This document shows, piece by piece, positions 1 to 6,877 of a DNA stretch of 40,406 nucleotides (positions within the stretch are counted from its first letter, which is position 1; the number at the start of each line of letters is the position of its first letter). Source of the stretch: an uncultured Pelagibacteraceae bacterium. Its GTDB lineage: Bacteria; Pseudomonadota; Alphaproteobacteria; Pelagibacterales; Pelagibacteraceae. Under the pieces are notes generated by a model. It made no database searches. It had not been told where the DNA came from and saw only the letters and a program-made list of their open reading frames with translations. The translations under genes were made by a program, and so were the position numbers. The stretch lies in NCBI GenBank assembly GCA_902576045.1, contig CACGTU010000009.1:1-40406 (forward strand), given 5' to 3'.

Positions 1-943
1 AGAAGATAATTTAAGAGTACCTTCAGGTGTCTCTTACATGCTTGAAAATAGGATGGTTATGAGAGATGTTTTTCCTGAATTATTCACTAGATATAAAGTT
101 TCATCTATTCATCAATATACAAATAAACTCTTTAACTGCATGAATGAATGTATACCAAAAAAAAATAATAATCCTCATATGGTTGTTCTTACTCCTGGAA
201 TTTATAATTCCGCGTATTTTGAGCATTCTTTTTTAGCTCAACAAATGGGTATAGCTTTAGTGGAGGGAAAAGATCTGTTTGTTGAAAATGATCATGTTTA
301 TATGAAAACTGTGAAAGGACCTTTAAGAGTTGATTGTATATATAGAAGACTTGACGATAATTTTTTAGATCCAAAAGCATTCAATAAACACTCGCTCATA
401 GGTGTTCCTGGATTATTTAAATGTTGGTTAAAAAAAAATGTTGGTATTATAAATGCAATAGGAACTGGTATTGCTGATGACAAAGTAGTTTATTCATATG
501 TTAATAAAATGATTGTTTATTATTTAGGAGAACAACCAATTCTCAATCAAGTTGAAACTTATTTATGCTACGATGAAAAACAAAGAGAATATGTTTTAGA
601 AAATTTATCTAAGCTAGTTGTCAAACCAGCTAACGCTTCTGGTGGATACGGAATAATGATAGGTCCCAAAGCATCTGATAAAGAAAGAGGAGAAATAGCA
701 GAAAAAATAAGACAAAATCCCAGGGAATATATTGCCCAACCTTTAGAAGTTTTATCAACTGCCCCAACTATTACTGACAAAAATATAGAACCTAGACATT
801 TGGATTTAAGACCATTTATTTTAAGTGGTAAAACTAATTATGTTACAACTGGCGGATTGACTAGAGTTGCTCTTCGTAAAGGAAGTACAATTGTTAACAG
901 TTCTCAAGGTGGAGGGTCTAAAGATACATTAATAGTAGATTAA
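1..943 (+). CDS. Circularly permuted ATP-grasp protein, 5'-truncated by the window edge
   Basis: The reading frame is open from base 2, upstream of the first ATG at 38, so the gene begins before the window and about 313 C-terminal residues are seen. The stretch VPSGVSYMLENRMVMRD near the start, the basic KLVVKPANASGGYG segment (bases about 610-650) and the late DLRPFILSG and GGLTRVAL motifs are typical of the circularly permuted ATP-grasp family (formerly DUF404/DUF407). Members are thought to form amide or peptide-like bonds using ATP; the substrate is unknown. In many bacteria an alpha-E (DUF403) gene and a transglutaminase-like gene follow, but here the next gene is a YbgC thioesterase, so those partners are not downstream. 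The family call is firm and the function is not. Confidence 0.85.
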   Translation, partial: EDNLRVPSGVSYMLENRMVMRDVFPELFTRYKVSSIHQYTNKLFNCMNECIPKKNNNPHMVVLTPGIYNSAYFEHSFLAQQMGIALVEGKDLFVENDHVYMKTVKGPLRVDCIYRRLDDNFLDPKAFNKHSLIGVPGLFKCWLKKNVGIINAIGTGIADDKVVYSYVNKMIVYYLGEQPILNQVETYLCYDEKQREYVLENLSKLVVKPANASGGYGIMIGPKASDKERGEIAEKIRQNPREYIAQPLEVLSTAPTITDKNIEPRHLDLRPFILSGKTNYVTTGGLTRVALRKGSTIVNSSQGGGSKDTLIVD

Positions 944-994
944 TAAATTTCTTATGAGTGTTGATAAAATTAATAACAAATTTAGAATAGATAC

Positions 995-1390
995 ATGTCT
1001 AAATATTTTAAATACAAGTTTAAGATTTACTATGAAGACACAGATTCAGGTGGCATAGTTTATTATGCAAATTATTTAAAATATCTAGAGAGAGCTCGAT
1101 CTGAAGCTATATATTCTTTAGGATTAACAAATACTAATCTTCAAAAAGATCATGATACATTAATAATCGTAAAGTCTTGCAATATTGAATATAAAAAACC
1201 TGCAAAATTTGAAGATGAGCTAGAAATAATATCTTCAATATTATCAAAAACCAGAACTTCTTTTACAATGTTACAAATAATAAAAAAGAATGAAGAAATA
1301 ATATCTGAAGCTACTGTTCAATTAGTAACTGTAAATAAAGAGGGTAAACCAATTAAAATACCTGAAATTTTAAATAACTTATTAAATTAA
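995..1390 (+). CDS. ybgC: YbgC/4-hydroxybenzoyl-CoA thioesterase-type acyl-CoA thioesterase
   Basis: This 131-residue single hotdog-fold protein carries the family signature YEDTDSGGIVYYANYLKYLE at residues 13-32, with Asp17 at the usual catalytic position. Its length matches YbgC (about 130-140 residues). Known members hydrolyse short-chain or hydroxybenzoyl CoA thioesters in the cytoplasm. In most proteobacteria ybgC sits ahead of tolQRAB-pal, but no tol gene is near here, so the link to envelope maintenance cannot be read from context. It lies 51 bases after the ATP-grasp gene, and its last 9 bases overlap the end of the convergent uracil-DNA glycosylase gene. The substrate is not predictable from sequence alone. 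Confidence 0.85.
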   Translation: MSKYFKYKFKIYYEDTDSGGIVYYANYLKYLERARSEAIYSLGLTNTNLQKDHDTLIIVKSCNIEYKKPAKFEDELEIISSILSKTRTSFTMLQIIKKNEEIISEATVQLVTVNKEGKPIKIPEILNNLLN

Positions 1391-2056
1391 TTTCAATACG
1401 CTGTTGAACAACTGCACCATTTTTTTTTCATTTATTCTTCCAGTATTTACATTTCTAGGACTTGGATGATAGCAGCCAATCAGTAATATATTATTGGGTA
1501 ATTTAAATACCTTATTATGTTCAAATTTAATATTTTCATTAAAGTTATAATTAGATTTGTAAAAGTATTTACAAGCATCAAATGCAATTTTTCCTAGAGC
1601 AACTATAACTTTAAGGTTTTTAAGAAAATTTATTTCTTGATTAAAGTATTTAAAACATTGATCTAATTCTTTTTTTAACGGTTTATCTTCAGGTGGAACA
1701 CATTTTAAAGCAGTAGTAATAAACGCGTTTTTTAATTTCAGTCCATCATCAAGATAATCCGAGTTTGGTTGATTAGCAATTTTTACTTTGTGTAAACACT
1801 TGTATAAAAAATCCGACGATTTATCGCCTGTAAAAACCCTTCCCGTTCTATTTCCACCATGAGCTGCTGGTGCTAATCCAACAAGTAAAATTTTTCCATT
1901 TGTGTCCCCATAGCCTGTAATTGGTTTTCCCCAATAAGTTTCATTAATAAATTGTTTTCGTTTTTGAATGGAAATTTTCGTTCTAAAATTAACTAGCCTT
2001 TTGCATTTGATACATTTAATAATAGAATTATTAAGTTTATTAAAATTTTTTTTCAT
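1382..2056 (-). CDS. Family 5 (UDGb-type) uracil-DNA glycosylase
   Basis: This 224-residue protein removes uracil, and probably other deaminated bases, from DNA at the start of base excision repair. The family 5 motif GLAPAAHG lies at residues 60-67, followed by GNRTGRVFTGD, and the second active-site motif HPSPRNVNTGR is at 197-207. Cys15, Cys18, Cys119 and Cys134 fit the four ligands of the structural iron-sulfur cluster of this group. An Ala stands where family 1 enzymes have the catalytic Asp, as expected for UDGb. The ATG start lies 3 bases from the ATG of the divergent histidine phosphatase gene, and the 3' end overlaps ybgC by 9 bases. Confidence 0.88.
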   Translation of the reverse strand: MKKNFNKLNNSIIKCIKCKRLVNFRTKISIQKRKQFINETYWGKPITGYGDTNGKILLVGLAPAAHGGNRTGRVFTGDKSSDFLYKCLHKVKIANQPNSDYLDDGLKLKNAFITTALKCVPPEDKPLKKELDQCFKYFNQEINFLKNLKVIVALGKIAFDACKYFYKSNYNFNENIKFEHNKVFKLPNNILLIGCYHPSPRNVNTGRINEKKMVQLFNSVLKLI

Positions 2057-2059
2057 TAA

Positions 2060-2614
2060 ATGAAAATATTTAAATTATTTTTATTAATCATTATATCTTT
2101 AGTATTTTCAAACCAAGTATTTTCTGAGGATAAAATTTTAGAAAGTTTAAAAGAGGGCGGTAAAATAATATTTATTAGACATGCTTATGCACCTGGCGGA
2201 GGTGATCCAGAAAACTTTAATATAAATGATTGTTCTACACAAAGAAATTTAAACGATGAGGGCATTACTCAATCAAAATTTATTGGAGAATTTTTTAAAA
2301 CAAAAAAAATTAAAATTGATAAAGTTTTATCGAGCGAGTGGTGTAGGTGTAAAGATACTGCAAAATTTGCCTTTAATGATTTTGAAACATTTGATGCATT
2401 AAATTCTTTTTATTCTACAAAATTTGCTAAAAATGAGAAAAGACAAATTAATGATCTTAAGAAATATATAAAAAAATGGAAAAGTAATAAAAATTTAATT
2501 CTAGTTACACACTATGTCGTTATTTCATCAATGTTAAATATAGCAGTAAGCTCGGGTGAAATAGTTGTTTCTGATAAAAATTACGAAATTATTGGATCAA
2601 TTGAGACAATGTAA
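2060..2614 (+). CDS. Exported histidine phosphatase family protein
   Basis: This 184-residue protein has a Sec-type signal sequence (MKIFK, a hydrophobic run at residues 5-17, likely cleavage near residue 22 at VFS-ED), so the mature enzyme should be periplasmic or membrane-associated. The histidine phosphatase core shows the RHA motif (Arg40-His41, the phospho-accepting His), a second Arg region at SSEWCRC (91-97), and the second catalytic His in VTHYVV (His151). The usual RHG triplet is RHA here. The protein is short and lacks a long capping insert, so it is not a typical phytase. The substrate is unknown. The ATG at 2060 gives a complete signal peptide and abuts the divergent UDG start. 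Confidence 0.8.
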   Translation: MKIFKLFLLIIISLVFSNQVFSEDKILESLKEGGKIIFIRHAYAPGGGDPENFNINDCSTQRNLNDEGITQSKFIGEFFKTKKIKIDKVLSSEWCRCKDTAKFAFNDFETFDALNSFYSTKFAKNEKRQINDLKKYIKKWKSNKNLILVTHYVVISSMLNIAVSSGEIVVSDKNYEIIGSIETM

Positions 2615-2637
2615 GTATAATTATATCAAATTAAATT

Positions 2638-2778
2638 ATGTCTTCAAAAAGAGCAATGAAACAAGCACAAAAGCAAAACTATGCACGATTTAAAAATAAT
2701 TTTTCTTCTAACTCTAATAATCCATTTAAAAAAAAAATTATTAAAAATACAAAATCGAATTTTTCAACTAAAAAATAA
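2638..2778 (+). CDS. Small basic hypothetical protein (46 residues)
   Basis: An ATG at 2638 opens a 46-codon frame ending in TAA at 2776-2778. The product begins MSSKRAMKQAQKQNYARF and is rich in Lys, Asn and Ser with almost no acidic residues, which would suit a nucleic-acid or ribosome-associated peptide, though that is only a guess from charge. It lies 23 bases after the phosphatase gene on the same strand and ends 12 bases before the convergent small membrane-protein gene. I do not recognise a family. It fills otherwise unexplained space in a genome with almost none, which is the main argument that it is real. Confidence 0.45.
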   Translation: MSSKRAMKQAQKQNYARFKNNFSSNSNNPFKKKIIKNTKSNFSTKK

Positions 2779-2790
2779 CATAAAATTAAA

Positions 2791-2958
2791 TTAATTTTCT
2801 TTTTTTTCAGCGTAATATAAAGCTATCGCAAAAAAAGCTGTCCAAATCATTCCTAAAATAGCTTTAGGACTAGTTTCAGCACTCCACATATCTAATACAA
2901 ACATGCCAATAATAATGCCTATAACATAAATTATAATTGCTAAGTTTGTTTTATTCAT
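2791..2958 (-). CDS. Small two-helix membrane protein (55 residues)
   Basis: Reading the minus strand from the ATG at 2958-2956 gives a 55-residue protein starting MNKTNLAIIIYVIGIIIG, with two hydrophobic segments (about residues 6-22 and 34-50) separated by a short polar loop, and a charged EKKEN end. Its ATG overlaps the TGA of the upstream DUF1289 gene in an ATGA arrangement, which suggests translational coupling and supports it as a real gene. No family is recognised; the predicted location is the inner membrane. Function is unknown. Confidence 0.6.
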   Translation of the reverse strand: MNKTNLAIIIYVIGIIIGMFVLDMWSAETSPKAILGMIWTAFFAIALYYAEKKEN

Positions 2959-3203
2959 TTTATTAAATTCTTTTTAAATAATGACATTCCCTTATTTACC
3001 TTGTGATCATAAGACTCTTTAAAACTTTCTAATTGCCATCCATTCATTCGTTCTTGAATTTCCTTAAGATTTTTATTTTTCCATTCATCAGTTGTAGCTG
3101 GATCTTTCCAAATTCTTTTTTCTTCATTGTTTCTAGCACAGCCATAACAATAACCAGTAACCGGGTCAGTTCTACATATACTGATACAAGGCGAAACAAC
3201 CAT
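2955..3203 (-). CDS. DUF1289 family protein
   Basis: This 82-residue protein opens with the DUF1289 signature SPCISICRTDPVTGYCYGCAR (from residue 4; Cys6, Cys10, Cys19 and Cys22), followed by the usual E-x-x-x-W segment (EEKRIW). The four cysteines probably bind a metal ion; the role of the family is not established. It is the first gene of a two-gene minus-strand unit, overlapping the 55-residue membrane protein by 4 bases. Its start is separated from tRNA-Leu by an 86-base divergent spacer, which must hold its promoter; no clear -35/-10 pair is visible on this strand. Confidence 0.85.
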   Translation of the reverse strand: MVVSPCISICRTDPVTGYCYGCARNNEEKRIWKDPATTDEWKNKNLKEIQERMNGWQLESFKESYDHKVNKGMSLFKKNLIK

Positions 3204-3244
3204 AATTTTTTTAATTTTTTTATACTTTTACACTATTATTCGGA

Positions 3245-3273
3245 TTGGACAAATTAGTTCAATAATATATAAA
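3245..3273 (+). promoter_or_regulatory. Sigma70-like promoter for tRNA-Leu (and probably tig)
   Basis: TTGGAC at 3245-3250 and TATAAA at 3268-3273 are separated by exactly 17 bases. A start near 3279-3281 would lie about 10 bases before the mature tRNA 5' end. It is the best-spaced promoter-like pair in the window. No other promoter-like element can fit between the tRNA and tig, so it likely drives both. Confidence 0.55.
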
Positions 3274-3289
3274 ACTGCATAATTTAACT

Positions 3290-3374
3290 GGGGCGATGGC
3301 GGAATTGGTAGACGCGCTGGTCTTAGGAACCAGTCGAGCAATCGGTGAAGGTTCGAGTCCTTTTCGCCCTACCA
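3290..3374 (+). tRNA. tRNA-Leu (anticodon TAG)
   Basis: An 85-base cloverleaf can be drawn by hand. The acceptor GGGGCGA pairs with TCGCCCT, with one G-T pair at the end. The D-region GGCGGAATTGGTAGAC is typical of leucine tRNAs, the anticodon stem CTGGT/ACCAG encloses the loop CTTAGGA (anticodon TAG), a long class II variable arm follows, and the T arm contains TTCGAGT. The discriminator A and a genome-encoded CCA end at 3374. The trigger factor ATG is only 9 bases downstream. Confidence 0.95.
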
Positions 3375-3383
3375 TTTAAAATT

Positions 3384-4820
3384 ATGAAAGTAACAGTAGA
3401 AAATAAAAAAGGTTTACAGAAAGATCTAAAAGTCTTCATCGATAAAAAAACTATCTCCGGATATATGGATGAAAAGTACGACGAAATTAGAAAAGACGTG
3501 GTTCTTAAAGGATTTAGACCTGGGAAAGTTCCAACAGAAATTCTTAAAAGACAGTTTGGTAAAGCCGTTTACGGGGAAGTTATTGATAAAGTTTTAAAAG
3601 ATACAACTACAAAAGCGCTTGAAGAGAATAAAATCAAACCAGCTGGACAGCCTAAAATTGATTTAAAATCTTTTGGAGAAGGAAAAGACTTAGAATATAT
3701 AATTACTGTAACAGAATTACCAAATATAGATGTTTCATCTATCAACAAAATCAAAGTAGATGATTATCAGGTGAAAATTGACAATACTGAAACAGATAAA
3801 AGAATTGATCAAATTGCAAAGAACCAAAATAATTTTAAAGAAGCAGATGAAAAATACGCCGCAAAAACTAAAGACTTAGTAGCGTTTGATTATAAAGCAA
3901 CAGTTGATGGTAATGACTTTGAAGGAAATGAAGGAAAGAATACACAATTAGTGCTTGGCAAAGATTTGTTTATCAAAGGCTTTGATAAACAATTGGAAGG
4001 AGTAAAAAAAAATGACACTAAAAAAGTTGAAGTAAATCTTCCAGAAAACTTTCCAAAAAAAGAATTAATAAATAAAAAAGCAGTATTTGACTGTAAAATT
4101 AATTCTGTAAAAACTCCTGAAGATGTAAAAATTAATGATGATTTTGCAAAAACATTAGGTGCTACGGATTTAAATAATTTAAAAGAATTAATATCAAAAC
4201 AAATAAATGATGAGTTTAAAAATTCACTTGATTTAATATCTAAAAAACAGATTTTAGAACAAATAGAAAAACAAAAATTAGATGATCTTCCTCAAAATTT
4301 AATTGAACAAGAGGTTCAGATTTTATCACAAGGAATGAAGGAAGATGAATTAAAGAAAAATAAGAAATCTCTTGAAGAACAAGCTCAAAAAAGAATTAAA
4401 ACTGGTTTAATTTTAAATGCTTTTGGAGAAAAAAATAATATTAAAGTTTCTCAAGATGAAGTGAATGCTGAAATTCAAAAACAATTTAGAATGATGCCAG
4501 GTCAAGAAAAAGTGGTAAAAGAGTATTATGAAAAAAATCCATCAGCAATTGATGGTATTAGAGGATCGATTTATGAGGAAAAAATCATCAATGAAATAAA
4601 AAAATCAGCAAAAGTAAACAAAAAACAAATTTCTAAAGATGAGGCCGAAAAGATATTAAAAGCTGAAAACGAAAAAAACTTAAAAGAGCAAGAGAAATTA
4701 GCAAAACAAAGCACTGATGAAAAAAAAACAAAAGTAAAAGAAAATAAAGAAACAGTTTCTAAAAAACCCAAAACCTCCGCAAAGAAAAAAGTCCAAGCAA
4801 AAAAGGTTAGCAAAAAGTAA
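3384..4820 (+). CDS. tig: Trigger factor, ribosome-associated chaperone
   Basis: This 478-residue protein binds the ribosomal exit tunnel and shelters nascent chains. The N-terminal ribosome-binding loop GFRPGKVP is at residues 43-50, the same position as in E. coli. A FKBP-like peptidyl-prolyl isomerase domain follows (about 150-245), then the helical C-terminal chaperone domain. The last 66 residues (413-478) form a Lys/Glu-rich tail that looks disordered. I chose the ATG at 3384 because the longer frame (from 3345) would begin inside tRNA-Leu, and because MKVTVENKKG is the normal family start. The gene precedes clpP, clpX and lon, the usual protein quality-control neighbourhood. Confidence 0.95.
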   Translation: MKVTVENKKGLQKDLKVFIDKKTISGYMDEKYDEIRKDVVLKGFRPGKVPTEILKRQFGKAVYGEVIDKVLKDTTTKALEENKIKPAGQPKIDLKSFGEGKDLEYIITVTELPNIDVSSINKIKVDDYQVKIDNTETDKRIDQIAKNQNNFKEADEKYAAKTKDLVAFDYKATVDGNDFEGNEGKNTQLVLGKDLFIKGFDKQLEGVKKNDTKKVEVNLPENFPKKELINKKAVFDCKINSVKTPEDVKINDDFAKTLGATDLNNLKELISKQINDEFKNSLDLISKKQILEQIEKQKLDDLPQNLIEQEVQILSQGMKEDELKKNKKSLEEQAQKRIKTGLILNAFGEKNNIKVSQDEVNAEIQKQFRMMPGQEKVVKEYYEKNPSAIDGIRGSIYEEKIINEIKKSAKVNKKQISKDEAEKILKAENEKNLKEQEKLAKQSTDEKKTKVKENKETVSKKPKTSAKKKVQAKKVSKK

Positions 4821-4821
4821 T

Positions 4822-4856
4822 CACAAGTTGTATAAGTAAAATCGAATCAACTTATG
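4822..4856 (+). repeat. Inverted repeat spanning the clpP start codon
   Basis: CACAAGTTG (4822-4830) and CAACTTATG (4848-4856) are complementary with one mismatch, enclosing a 17-base loop. The 3' arm contains the clpP ATG (4854-4856). In RNA this could form a weak hairpin hiding the start codon; in DNA it could be a regulator site. It is AT-rich and short, so chance is a real alternative. Confidence 0.3.
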
Positions 4857-5465
4857 ACATCAAAATTATCCGAGCAGCTTAATACTCTTGTCCCTATGGT
4901 TGTGGAACAATCTAGCAGAGGTGAAAGAGCTTATGATATTTACTCAAGACTTTTAAAAGAGAGAATTGTTTTTGTAGTAGGGCCAATTAACGATACCGTT
5001 GCTTCATTAGTAACAGCGCAATTATTATTTTTAGAAAGTGAAGATCCAAAAAAAGAAATATCCTTATACATAAATAGCCCAGGTGGACTAGTAACCGCTG
5101 GATTAGGTATTTATGATACAATGCAATATATTAAACCAGAAGTTAATACTTTATGCATTGGACAAGCTGCAAGCATGGGATCTTTTTTATTAGCTGCAGG
5201 TGCAAAAGGAAAAAGATTTTCACTCCCAAACTCAAGAATTATGGTTCATCAACCATCAGCAGGCTTTCAAGGTCAAGCTACTGACATAGAGATACATGCC
5301 AATGAAGTTTTGTCTTTGAAAAAAAGGTTAAATGAAATTTATTCAAAACATACAGGAAAGTCAGTTGATGAAATTAAATCTGCATTAGAAAGAGATAATT
5401 TCATGACCCCAGATAATGCCAAAGATTTTGGTTTAATAGATAAAGTAGTAGAGAAGAGAGAATAA
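4854..5465 (+). CDS. clpP: ATP-dependent Clp protease, proteolytic subunit ClpP
   Basis: This 203-residue serine peptidase forms the 14-subunit proteolytic barrel used by ClpX and other Clp ATPases in the cytoplasm. The catalytic triad is complete: Ser107 in GQAASMGS, His132 in MVHQPSAG and Asp181 in ERDNF. The spacings of 25 and 49 residues match those of E. coli ClpP. The length is normal, and the short N-terminal extension before VPMVVEQ fits the usual propeptide. It lies 33 bases after tig and 90 bases before its partner clpX. Confidence 0.97.
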   Translation: MTSKLSEQLNTLVPMVVEQSSRGERAYDIYSRLLKERIVFVVGPINDTVASLVTAQLLFLESEDPKKEISLYINSPGGLVTAGLGIYDTMQYIKPEVNTLCIGQAASMGSFLLAAGAKGKRFSLPNSRIMVHQPSAGFQGQATDIEIHANEVLSLKKRLNEIYSKHTGKSVDEIKSALERDNFMTPDNAKDFGLIDKVVEKRE

Positions 5466-5478
5466 ACAACTATATCTA

Positions 5479-5506
5479 GTTAATCCACAACCTCCACTTG
5501 ATTAAC
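5479..5506. repeat. Inverted repeat in the clpP-clpX spacer
   Basis: GTTAATC (5479-5485) and GATTAAC (5500-5506) are perfect 7-base complements around a 14-base centre containing CCTCC. A third partial copy, GTTAATT, begins at 5511. The 90-base spacer (5466-5555) must hold any separate clpX promoter; this repeat could be an operator or a weak hairpin. There is no T run after it, so it is not a classic terminator. Confidence 0.35.
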
Positions 5507-5555
5507 AAGAGTTAATTGTAATAAAGTATTAAAATTGATTCGATAAAAAAAATTT

Positions 5556-6815
5556 ATGAGTAATAACAAAAATATTCTTTACTGTTCATTTTGCGGCAAA
5601 AGCCAACACGAAGTTAGAAAGTTAATTGCAGGTCCAACTGTTTTTATTTGTGATGAATGTGTTGAGCTTTGTATGGACATAATTAAAGAAGAGAGCAAAG
5701 ATACATTTGTTAAACATCAAGATGGTTTGCCATCACCAAAAGAAATTTGTACAGTTTTAGATGATTATGTAATTGGTCAAGATCACGCAAAAAAAGTTTT
5801 GTCAGTTGCTGTTCATAATCATTACAAAAGATTGAACTACGAAAATAAAACAAGCAAAACAGTTGAGCTATCAAAATCTAATATAATGCTAGTTGGACCA
5901 ACTGGTTGTGGTAAAACATTACTCGCTCAAACATTAGCAAGAATATTAGATGTTCCATTTACAATGGCAGATGCAACAACCTTAACTGAAGCAGGTTACG
6001 TTGGTGAGGATGTTGAAAATATTATTCTAAAACTTTTACAAGCTGCAGATTACAATGTTGAAAAAGCTCAAAGAGGAATAGTTTATATTGATGAAGTTGA
6101 TAAAATCAGTCGTAAATCTGAAAATCCATCTATTACTAGAGATGTTTCAGGTGAAGGCGTTCAACAAGCTTTATTAAAAATAATGGAAGGTACAGTTGCC
6201 AGTGTTCCTCCTCAAGGTGGTAGAAAACATCCACAACAAGAATTTCTTCAAGTAGATACAACTAATATATTATTTATTTGTGGGGGCGCGTTTGCTGGTT
6301 TAGATAAAATAATTTCTCAAAGAGACAAAGGTTCATCTATTGGTTTTGGTGCAGAAGTGAAAAGTATTGAAGATAAAAAAACTGGAGAATGGATGAAAAA
6401 TCTTGAACCAGAAGATTTATTAAAATACGGTTTGATACCCGAATTTATTGGCAGACTTCCAATTACAGCAACATTAGAAGATTTAGATGAAAAATCATTA
6501 GTTAAAATTTTATTAGAACCAAAAAATTCTTTAATAAAACAATATCAGGAACTATTTAAACTTGAAGGAGTAAAACTTACCTTTAAAGATCAAGCAGTTA
6601 AAGATATAGCTAATAAAGCAATAAGTAAAAAAACAGGTGCGCGTGGATTAAGATCAATACTTGAAAATATTTTGTTAAAAACGATGTTTGATTTACCTAG
6701 TCAGGAAAATATAGAGGAAGTAATCATCGATTCTGGTGCGGCGAAAGGTGTTTCACAACCTGTTATCGTACATTCCAAGAACAAATCTAAGTCTGATAAG
6801 ACCTCAGCGGCTTAA
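5556..6815 (+). CDS. clpX: ATP-dependent Clp protease, ATPase/unfoldase subunit ClpX
   Basis: This 419-residue AAA+ unfoldase delivers tagged proteins to ClpP. The N-terminal zinc-binding domain has Cys10, Cys13, Cys32 and Cys35. Walker A GPTGCGKT lies at 114-121, the pore-1 loop GYVG at 147-150, and Walker B IDEVDK at 178-183. The RKHPQQ segment (pore-2 region) and an IGFGAEV segment at the position of the ClpP-docking loop follow. Length and domain order are normal. A Lys/Ser-rich end closes the protein. It has its own 90-base upstream spacer and is followed after 62 bases by lon. Confidence 0.97.
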   Translation: MSNNKNILYCSFCGKSQHEVRKLIAGPTVFICDECVELCMDIIKEESKDTFVKHQDGLPSPKEICTVLDDYVIGQDHAKKVLSVAVHNHYKRLNYENKTSKTVELSKSNIMLVGPTGCGKTLLAQTLARILDVPFTMADATTLTEAGYVGEDVENIILKLLQAADYNVEKAQRGIVYIDEVDKISRKSENPSITRDVSGEGVQQALLKIMEGTVASVPPQGGRKHPQQEFLQVDTTNILFICGGAFAGLDKIISQRDKGSSIGFGAEVKSIEDKKTGEWMKNLEPEDLLKYGLIPEFIGRLPITATLEDLDEKSLVKILLEPKNSLIKQYQELFKLEGVKLTFKDQAVKDIANKAISKKTGARGLRSILENILLKTMFDLPSQENIEEVIIDSGAAKGVSQPVIVHSKNKSKSDKTSAA

Positions 6816-6840
6816 AAACTAGTTAATAAAGAACTATTTT
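6815..6840 (+). terminator. Possible weak terminator after clpX
   Basis: TAGTT (6820-6824) pairs with AACTA (6832-6836) around AATAAAG, and the flanking A run (6815-6818) can pair with the T run (6837-6840) across one bulged C. The stem is AT-only apart from one G-C pair, so stability is doubtful. It is the only hairpin-plus-T-run in the clpX-lon spacer. Confidence 0.25.
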
Positions 6841-6877
6841 CTATTGCAATATATTATTTAATATCCATATTTGCCGT

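Noticed and set aside
3345-3383. Longer N-terminal start for trigger factor at 3345
   Set aside because: It lies inside tRNA-Leu, and the added residues do not match the family; the ATG at 3384 fits.
4571-4813. 80-residue hydrophobic antisense frame opposite the end of tig
   Set aside because: The Phe/Ser richness is the mirror of Lys/Glu codons in the trigger factor tail; it is a shadow frame.
6844-6871. TTGCAA-N16-CATATT as a lon promoter
   Set aside because: It would place the transcript start at the ATG itself, and the match is weak; chance is likely in such AT-rich sequence.
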